Origin: Patellaria atrata CBS 101060 | Lineage: Eukaryota > Ascomycota > Dothideomycetes > Patellariales > Patellariaceae | DNA: 64,000 nt | Reading direction: 5' to 3' | Assembly: GCA_010093705.1 (NCBI GenBank) | Contig: MU006089.1 | Coordinates: 756,011 to 820,010 of the forward strand | Part shown: positions 56,077-64,000 of the stretch, in pieces | How positions within the stretch are numbered: the first letter of the stretch is position 1 | Layout of the letters: each line of letters starts with the position of its first letter | The notes under the pieces: generated by a model | What the model saw: the letters and a program-made list of their open reading frames with translations, nothing else | Told to the model about the DNA's origin: nothing | The model's database searches: none | Translations under genes and position numbers: made by a program

Positions 56077-57905
56077 CGGAGAAAGGATCCTCATCGTCAA
56101 ATGGTGGACATCGAGGAGATGAATCCGTCTGGCAGAGCGAGTCTTCGAAAGGCTCAAATTCAGGAAATGCGCTCAAAAAGAAGACGAGCCTGAATTCCTC
56201 CACCTCCTCCGGACCTGCAGGCGGTTTCGACGAAACTCCTATCCCCTCCGCACCGCCAGGATACACCGTTAAGATAACCTTTCACAGAGCCGAAAATCTT
56301 CCTATATCCGATATTAGCACATTTTCATCCGATCCCTTCATACTTGCCCAGATGAATACCTCGTTACCGCCGCGGCATAAAGAAGATCCTCACATACGTC
56401 TACGTACGCCTACAATACACAGAAGTACAAACCCACAGTGGAATTGTGAATGGATCATCGCGAACGTCCCTTCTAGTGGGTTCAAACTGAAAGTGCGGGT
56501 ATATGATGAGGATACGGCTGATCATGATGATCGGCTCGGAAACGCGCATGTTATAGTTCCTCCGTTTGAGGAGGACTGGCAGGGAATACATAATCAGTGC
56601 TATAAGCTGAAGAAACGAATGGGGAGTAAAAGAGCGTACTTGCTGCGCGGCGTTGCTGTCTGTTTGGGCCATGCTAAACATATGAGTGGATTCGTTTATA
56701 TTAGTGTTGAGGTGCTTGAGAGAACGCCTGGGGAGGATGGTGGCAGATGTTATACCCTTGGACCACTGTGGTGGACGAAGCATTATTCACCTCTGCTAGG
56801 TCGGATCACGGGGAAAGTGGATACTGATCTCGGCGAGAAAGGCCGTGAGAAGTGCAGAAGTAAAAGTTACAAGTACGCTTCCCTCGACCAAATTTTAGCA
56901 ATATTCTCACATTTTTGAAGCTTTCAAGCGAATCAGATGCAACTGCAAGGTCCAGTACCCGCGCAAATGTATCATCGTTATGTCGAATTCAAACCTTTCG
57001 TCAAAGCGATGTTCACGAGTAGAGGGGTGAAGGGTTTTCTCTTGAGCAAGGCGCTGCATCACCAGCATGGTCGCGTATATAATTTTGATCATTCAACTGA
57101 GTGGGGTAGGTTTAACGAACCATGTAGGGAGATGACTCTACAGTTTTTAGAGCTAGTACATTACGACCGCGGAGGCCGAATATTCACCTACGTCTTAACA
57201 CTGGACTCCCTCTTCCGCTTCACAGAGACCGGGAAAGAGTTTGGAATCGACATGTTAAGCAAGCACACCATGCATAGCGATGTTAGCATATATGTCGCTT
57301 TTAGTGGCGAGTTCTTCATTAGACGGTTAAAACATCCGCGCCGACGACTACCAGAAGAAGGTGGTCACAACAAGGAACATCCCCCAGAAGACCTATGGGA
57401 AGGCGCTGATGAAGAAGCACCGAAAGACCCGACTCACTACGAAATCATCATTGATAACGACAGCGGTACATACCGACCTAACGCAAAGCTCCTCCCTCTC
57501 CTAAAAGAATTCATAGAGCGCCAATTCCCTGGCTTGCGAGTTGTAACACTCGACTCCCAAGGGGATGCTGAAAGGATGCAAAAGATGAAGAACGAGCAAC
57601 GAGAAAGGAAGAAGGAAGAGGGTAACCATATCGTGTACACCCAAGTTAGTGATATAGAGAGTTTGAGCTCTAGTGACGAGGAGGCTCTGGATGCTCTAGA
57701 AAGAGAGGGGTATAAGAGGGATAGGGGTCTGCTGAGCCAGATGCAGAGAGAGATTGCGGCCAAGGGGCAGGCGAAGCAGAATCATTTGAAGACGATGATG
57801 CCACACATGGATTTGTTTGATGCAGCGGCGGCGAATGACGATATACATAGGGTGCATTCAGATACGGGGTTGGATGAGAAACAAGGAAAGGCTCCCGAAG
57901 GATAA
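56070..57905 (+). CDS. C2-domain protein of filamentous fungi
   Basis: Exons 56070-56872 and 56921-57905 give 595 residues; the 48-base intron joins KSYN-FQANQM in frame. A Ser/Gly-rich head of about 60 residues is followed by a C2 domain (about 64-190): YTVKITFHRAENLPISDI, SSDPFILAQMNTSL, TPTIHRSTNPQWNCEWII, LKVRVYDEDTADHDDRLGNAHV, with Asp residues at the usual calcium-binding positions. After it comes a conserved region (GPLWWTKHYSPLLGRITGK, YHRYVEFKPFVKAMFTSRGVKGFLL, HHQHGRVYNFDHST) of unknown function, then an acidic/basic coiled tail. A peripheral membrane or lipid-binding role is inferred; no enzyme motif was recognised. The start is the first in-frame ATG. Confidence 0.82.
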
Positions 57906-58283
57906 AATTTGAAATTAACATCCATACGTTCATGTCACAAGAGTTGGTTTGAGGGAGCGATCCGTTATAGTTTGGATACCAGATGGTCTTCCATGATTGC
58001 TTGGTGCTTGGATTTGCAGCTTAGATACCCGCGTTGTTTACTGTTCTTATAAGTAAATGGAAGCAGAAGTGAGCAAGCTTTACGTACTAAACGAATATCA
58101 ACAGACGGAAATGTCTCTCTTACATAAAGACATAGACGAGGAATGGCGTACCGCATCTCCAGTCGAGTGACTCGAGTCAGAGAAAGCTCGGACGGAAAGG
58201 TTCCGCTCGTTCGAGTTTCTTTGTTCCATCTCAGCCCGCACAGCTTCTCCAGCTTCCAACAATACAACTCTCAATTGCTGAAC
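57906..58283. other. Intergenic, promoter of the M20 peptidase gene
   Basis: 378 bases between two + strand genes. Nothing else seen. Confidence 0.5.
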
Positions 58284-59567
58284 ATGAGGACGTATTTTTC
58301 TTCCTACTTGATTTGCAGCTTAGTATGGATCTACTCTGTCTCATCCAGTCTATCAGAACAACAAGTCCAGCTTCAGTTGCACGACCCTCGTCATAATGAC
58401 GACTATTGGGATGATCCAGGAAACCGTAACAACGAGCTTCTCTACCTCCACAAGCGGCTCGTAGAAATACAAAGCATATCCGGGTACGAAGAGAGTGTTG
58501 GTTTATTCCTAAAAGCCTACTTAGAAGAACAAAACTTCACCGTTGAGCTCCAGGAAGTGGAGAACAAGAGATATAATGTTCTCGCCTGGCCTGGCGAGAC
58601 TAAAAATACATCGGTCCTATTAACATCACACATAGATACCGTAAGAATCCTTCCCCTCCTCCCAATACGGTGTCTCTGATTGTAGTAGGTTCCGCCATAC
58701 ATACAATACAACCGCAACTCAACCCATATCTCCGGCCGCGGCTCCGTCGACGCCAAAGCAAGCGTCGCAGCTCAAATCATCGCCGCGCGGAACATCCTCA
58801 AAAACGACACTTCCGCCTCCCTCTCCCTCCTCTACGTCATCGCGGAAGAGACAACGGGTCTCGGCATGCGCACCTTCTCGTCCAACAACACCCACCCCTA
58901 TCGCGCCGTCATTTTCGGCGAGCCCACCGAGTCGGCGCTGGTCGCGGGACACAAGGGAAATGTTTGGCTGACATTGAGGGTTAAGGGACGTGCGGCACAT
59001 TCGGGGTATCCCTGGCTCGGGCTCAGTGCGACGGAGGTGTTGGTCGAGGCACTGGGGGTTATTAAGAGTTTGGAGAAGATGGGTGCGTTTCCGAGTAGTG
59101 ATAAATACCGCAATACGACGGTGAACATCGGACATATGACGGGCGGTGTTGCAGCCAACGTAGTAGCCGAAACAGCAGAGGCAGATGTCGCAGTCAGATT
59201 AGCGGCAGGAACACCGGACGACTTCATAAACATTGTGGAAGGCGGGTTGGAGGAAACTGGTAAATGGGTGAAGGAGAAAGGAGGCGAACTGGAAGTTGTT
59301 TGGACCAACAGAGGTTACCCTCCTATCGATTGTGCGTGCGATGTCAAGGGGTTCGAGTGTATCACCGTCAACTACGGGACCGACGTACCGTGGTTGGAAG
59401 GAGATCATAAGAGGTATTTGTACGGGCCTGGTACAATCTTCGTGGCGCATTCAGATCATGAGGCTATTGCCGTCAAGGAGTTAGAGAAGGCGGTGGGGGA
59501 TTATGAGAAGTTGATTTTGGCAGCTTTGGAGGAGAAGTCGGCACCTTGGAATTTTTGGGAAATGTGA
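58284..59567 (+). CDS. Secreted M20 metallopeptidase
   Basis: Zinc-dependent peptidase/deacylase of family M20 (carboxypeptidase or acetylornithine-deacetylase-like). Exons 58284-58640 and 58689-59567 give 411 residues. A signal peptide covers about the first 23 residues (MRTYFSSYLICSLVWIYSVSSS). Metal ligands are present: His in LLTSHIDTVP, Asp in GRGSVDAKAS, the Glu pair in IAEETTG, the acidic residue in FGEPTES and the last His in VAHSDHEAI. The dimerisation domain insert contains GRAAHSGYPWLGLSATEVLVEAL. Several N-glycosylation sequons (NFT, NTS, NST, NDT) fit secretion or vacuolar delivery. The 48-base intron lies between HIDT and VPPY. Confidence 0.92.
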
Positions 59568-61973
59568 ATGCGTGGTTAGGGGAAGGGAAGGGAAGGGAAG
59601 AGTCGACTGTAGGCGGAGAGGATTGTACATCTAATACTAGTGGTATAGCAGAAGTATATCGTATGCGTGACCTAAAACTACAATATGGCCCAGCTATATA
59701 ACTGACCTAACTTTGGTTATATGACACAGATTTACAGTCAACCCAGAGTGTACAGTCAACTCAGAGTGTACGGTGGTAGTTAGAGTACATTCAAACACAA
59801 TAAAGTAAACTCGACTAACTTAAAAGAAATAATGCCGTTTATCAACGGTATCAAGCAGACTTTTTAACAAGAAATGACTTTTTCTTCGGGGTGATACCGC
59901 TTTGTGATTTGACTGAGAAGATATGGAAAGGGACGACGGCAAACCTGCTACCATATCCAGTGCCTCACCGTCGGCCATGTCGGCGATATCTAAGTAAAGT
60001 TGGGAGGAGGTGTAGTTCGGGCCGAGACTTTTCGGACAACCCACGGAAGCCGAGGGACCGGGACGGAAGGACAGCCGGCCGAGTCGGATGTCCATGTTGC
60101 CCCTATATTGCGACAAATTTGGAGGAGTCGGAGGATGCATTTAAAACAGCAAAATATCATGAAAAGCGCAATAGACAATGCAGAAGGTCCGATGCAAAGT
60201 AAGACGAAAACTCCTAGACCTCGCAACGACATCTGATTCGCACGTTCGCATAAGGGAACTCCAGTCCATCATAACCGCTCGGAATAATAGAAAGCTCACC
60301 TAATAACAAACAAGCAGCTAGGATGCCAATCCGCCGTTTTGCAGAAATGAGGACAAAGTAGATTTTGACTTTTGAGCGAACAACAAAAAGGGCCCTGTCC
60401 AATATTTGCTGCGTTGCACTGGGGAGCCTGTCGCAATCAATCAATCTCGTTTGATTGCCCCTCAGCCCTACTGATCCCAATCACCAGCGAGTCCTCACCG
60501 CTTTCAGTGGCATCCCGGGTGCTGGGCGGGCGATGGACAATGGTGCATAGCGAGATAGATTAAGGGTGCGACGAGGGGATCAATATTATACGGTAAGCGC
60601 ATAAACCGACGACAGGTCTTTACCGTAAACCTGCGAAATGCGAGATTATGGCCAACATGCATGGCTGGAATGGGAGATGATGCTCGCAAAGGTAGGATGG
60701 CTGCTCTCTCGTGCTCTGCGTCTGAATTCTGATAATGCTGTGCCGTTGAATTATTGTCTAGGATGGCGTTTCTTGGTGTTTTGCTACCCCCAGCCGATTG
60801 CGGGAAGGCGTTTCTTTCAACCCCCAAGGCTCTTGTACATTTGCGCCGAGATGCTGAGCAACGCTGAGATTCTTTGCTCGACTCCAAGTCTTTTACGCAT
60901 GGCAGACGTTGACGACAGAGAACTGGGTCCGCAGCTCGATGAAATAGGAAGTGAGCTCTCGCATCGGTGAATGCCGCCACGTGAAAGCTCCCGTCTGACG
61001 AGATATCCACCGCCCAAACGGGACATCTTGGAGATTCTTGTCGTTGCAAGTCTTGCACTACACCGCTACAGGTCGCCTTGAGTTTCCACTCCACGTGCTC
61101 TTCCGCTCCTCCCACAGTTGCAAATCTGCGAAGCGAGTGCTTGTCAGATGTCATGATGCCGGTTTCTCGAGTCTTGAGCTATCTTCGCCCTTTAGTCCGT
61201 AGGAAGGGATCTGAGGATCTCTAGTTTTCCACGTGTCCGCCCGGGATCTCAATGAGGGTTACTGCGCCGGGAGGCTGCAGTAGTAGTCTGAGGTGCTCGA
61301 TCTTGGATAGGCGAATAGGTAGCTGTTCTCCCTCACTCGAGTCAGTCCCTTTCCATCGTGGGGTTGACTTAGCTTCGGACACCAGGAGGAAAACGCGGAG
61401 ATGGGGAGAGATAGTTAACTGAGGTATTGCTTGACTCGTGGACCATTGTATTTGAGGGGGTGTACGCTAGATATTGTGAACGCTAGATAGTCAATGTTGC
61501 GCGAGTTGGAAAGTGCGAGACGAAATTTTAACACACTTCGTAGCATTACTGAGATCCATTCTAGTGTCTAGCAATATGGCCGATCAACAACGTGAATTCA
61601 ACATGAGACAGTTACACACACTTTGGCTACATCTGTGCCCATGTTTAGAACTTCAAGCTCTATGCCCCATCAGTTGTGCACTAGCTCGTAAATACTCCGT
61701 ACAGTACTTGTAGAAATACCTCGAACATGTGGAAGCAAAACTGTACTGCAACTTCGTGGAACCGCTATTGCGAGAGAGTATCGAACGTTGTATAGCACTC
61801 TGTGACCTGGGTAAAGTAAAGAGCTCAGACAGAAGCTTGCTACAACTTCATAGCAAGGTAGAACAATGAAATTGAATTAGTGTGAATTTATTCATATTTT
61901 GAATACTAAGTCCAATGCTAAGAGCTCATCTAAAATGCAATATGCAAAAGGCCTTCTCTAGATCTATATGACA
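59568..61973. other. Intergenic with one unsupported ORF
   Basis: 2.4 kb between the M20 gene (+) and the MFS gene (-). A GGGAA array lies at 59,580-59,600 and a tandem duplication of ACAGTCAACYCAGAGTGT at about 59,734-59,770. One 216-codon open frame is listed separately; other frames are short. Confidence 0.5.
60504..61154 (-). CDS. Uncharacterised open reading frame, 216 residues
   Basis: An ATG-started open frame (MTSDKHSLRRFATVGGAEEH...) that is longer than expected by chance nearby but has no recognised domain, no clear signal or membrane segment and many Cys/His/Arg scattered along it. No splice signals were needed. It may be spurious. Confidence 0.2.
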   Translation of the reverse strand: MTSDKHSLRRFATVGGAEEHVEWKLKATCSGVVQDLQRQESPRCPVWAVDISSDGSFHVAAFTDARAHFLFHRAADPVLCRQRLPCVKDLESSKESQRCSASRRKCTRALGVERNAFPQSAGGSKTPRNAILDNNSTAQHYQNSDAEHERAAILPLRASSPIPAMHVGHNLAFRRFTVKTCRRFMRLPYNIDPLVAPLIYLAMHHCPSPAQHPGCH

Positions 61974-63732
61974 TTAGATGGTATATCTGAAGAAGGTCGC
62001 GTTATCACCCTTCTCCCTCTCCAAAAATTTCTCCTCGGCCGTGTACTCCTCAGGACGCTTATACTCGCGCTCTCGCCTCGCGTTCTCCCTTCTGAGGTAG
62101 AAAGTCATGAATGTGGACAATGTTGTACTCATCACCAAACATGCAATAAGTGTGCCATAACCCGAGTAGTACTCCGGCGCATCTTTTGAGCGGAACAAGA
62201 ATCCGGAAATCGCACCACCAAGATTACCGAAGCCTACGTGCATGGCGATCCCGACACCACGCTTCACTGAGCCACCGATATTGTTGCCGTTCCAGGCAAC
62301 ACCTTGCGGGACGTTACTGTAGATGCCAACAGCGGTAAAGAATGTTCCGGCATACTTAACACCGTGGTTTTGGCTGCCGATAAGCATGATGAGACCGACC
62401 ATACTGTTACCACATTAGTAGAATATACGGTAAGGAAGTGAGTAGGACATACGCAATGCAATTGTTGCCGATCATATAAATACCACGTTGTCCATGTCTA
62501 TCGGCGAGGATGCCGGAAGAGACACAGAATACGCATGCAACAACGTACGGAGGTACGGTCATCAGCTGAGCTGTGTTGTCTTTGTAGCCCAGGGATTTCA
62601 CGATAGTTGGGAGGAAAAGAGCATAGGAATAGAGTCCAGTGTAAATGCCGATAGTGATGAACATATGGACCCAAATCTTCCAGTCCTGAATTGCGTGGTA
62701 GAAATATTTCATATTCCATTCATCTGCTAGAGACGACCGGTCCGCCTCGAGGCGGCGTGTGATTTCTTTTCTCTCGCCGTCGGTCAAGAACTTGGCTGTG
62801 GCTGGGTAGTCGTTCATAACGAAGAAGGCAACAATAGCTATTTTTTGTTTTTAGCGCTCCAAAGCTTTATTTTGGCTATCGACATTCAGCATAACTCACC
62901 TACGACAAGGGTGATAAGACCTTCGAGGATGAAGATCCAAGACCATCCCGATTTCCCACCTACTCCACTCATCTCATTGATGCCACGCGCAAGTAGGCCT
63001 CCAAAAGCACCAGCGGCTGTTGCAGCAGAGAAGAAGACAGCCATTCGAAGACCACACTCACGGCGTTTATACCACATCGTGATACTGCGAAGCAATCAGT
63101 AACTATGCTCTTATATGTATCACGGTCGCGTTAAGAACATACTAATAGGTAACACCAGGGAAAAGACCTCCCTCTGCAATACCGAGAGCGGCACGTGCAA
63201 CTAAGAGTCCGGCATAGCTTTCAGTAAGTCCCATTAGAGTAGTGCATATAGCCCAAGCAACCATGATCGTGGGGATCCACATCGAAGGCCGCCACCTCTT
63301 CATCATCATGTTTGACGGGATCTCAGCAGCCACATAAAAGGGAAAGAAAATGGCGAGAGCAGTCTACTGGGATCAGCACGCATTCGATACTTTAAGAGGT
63401 GGCGCATACATTGTATTGGAGAGAATTAGGGTCCATGTTCAAATCTTCCTCGAGACCTGCCAATCGAGCATTACCGATGTTTGTACGGTCAAGGAAACTC
63501 AATCTAAGGGCCATCAGTAATCATTGTGGATAATGGGTTAAGGAAGTGGCACTAACAGATAGAGCAATGCGAGGAAAGGGATAAGAGTAAAGTCGATCTT
63601 TCGGATGAGACGTTTCGTAGCACTTTCATCGAAGCCTGCCGACTCGAGCGATGAGGTCGAATTATCGTACTCGGAAACCTGTGGAGCGGTCTGCTTCTCC
63701 TCTACCTCGGGTCTCTCCGTTATACCTGCCAT
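61974..63732 (-). CDS. MFS permease, DAL5/anion-cation symporter family
   Basis: Major-facilitator transporter of the fungal allantoate/nicotinate-type family for organic anions. Exons 63732-63557, 63503-63410, 63363-63143, 63084-62900, 62837-62453 and 62403-61974 give 496 residues, all phases agreeing. Family text: LLYLLSFLDRTNIGNARLAGLEEDL after the first helix, FFPFYVAAEIPSNMMMKR, ARAALGIAEGGLFPGVTYYITMWYKRRECGLRMA, and in the second half AWNGNNIGGSVKRGVGIAMHVGFGNLGGAISGFLF. Twelve membrane segments fit. The charged C-terminal tail (RRENARREREYKRPEEYTAEE) is typical. The substrate is not determined. The start is the first ATG in frame; upstream in-frame codons lack ATG. Confidence 0.93.
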
Positions 63733-64000
63733 TTTGGTAGGAGTCGTAATGTGAAATTGTTCGTCTTCTCTTTGACAATGAAGTTTCAACCCTCAGCACT
63801 AAACAAATAGCCTTTCCACGTGTACGGGAGCAAAGATTATAAAGATGAAAATAAGTTCAAGTGCTCATTATACAACAAACAGCTTGTTCTTATTCGACCC
63901 AGGGATATGGACTCGAGGTTTAAATCAACACAAGAGAAACCCAATCTGTCGTACAAGCACAAACCGCGAGGGGGGTGCAGCAGGTATTTTATATGCGTGC

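Overview
This window looks like the nuclear genome of a filamentous ascomycete (Pezizomycotina, perhaps Leotiomycetes). The genes carry short GT-AG introns, mostly 40-80 bases, often with CTAAC/CTGAC-like branch sites. The set includes eisosome protein 1, SHR3, an IGR-motif mitoribosomal protein, a Kin4-type kinase and a vacuolar cation-chloride cotransporter. The class is inferred from protein resemblance only. No rRNA, convincing tRNA, CRISPR array or intact transposon was seen. Exon boundaries were assigned by eye from reading frame, splice signals and family knowledge.

Layout. 1-3.4 kb is gene-free and rich in mini- and microsatellites. 3.4-21.5 kb: Kin4-like kinase (-), a 64-residue membrane protein (-), a TPR/MYND protein (+) behind a tight upstream ORF, succinate dehydrogenase iron-sulfur subunit (-), SHR3 chaperone (+), a divergent thioesterase (-)/peroxisomal acyl-CoA ligase (+) pair, and THOC5-like (-). 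21.5-24.9 kb is a long gene-free stretch. 24.9-41.4 kb: SAM plus HMG-box protein (+), a 1557-residue Gln/Pro-rich coiled-coil protein (+), ATP11 (+), mS41 (-), CDK7/Kin28-like kinase (+), EIS1 (-), and a tyrosine-phosphatase-like protein (+). 41.8-64 kb: an unrecognised Cys-cluster protein (-), a tRNA-like relic, a BAR-PH-ArfGAP (-), a pRiA4b ORF-3-like protein (+), a cation-chloride cotransporter (+), a C2-domain protein (+), a secreted M20 peptidase (+) and a DAL5-type MFS permease (-).

How the genes relate. Most are independent housekeeping genes. Three encode mitochondrial functions (SDHB, ATP11, mS41). The thioesterase and CoA ligase share a 478-base divergent promoter and look like one acyl-CoA module: the ligase ends in the peroxisomal signal AKL and the promoter carries a CCGAGG fatty-acid-response core. 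SHR3, EIS1, the cotransporter, the ArfGAP and the MFS permease all concern membranes and traffic, but nothing suggests co-regulation.

The least explained items are a roughly 200-base repeat family present three times in tandem before ATP11 and once before the SDHB gene; a Pol III-like unit with A box, B box, hairpin and T-run near 43.5 kb; an upstream ORF ending five bases before the MYND-protein start; and the Cys-cluster gene whose frame is crossed by a TAG unless a 96-base intron is removed. No clear novel multi-gene system was found.
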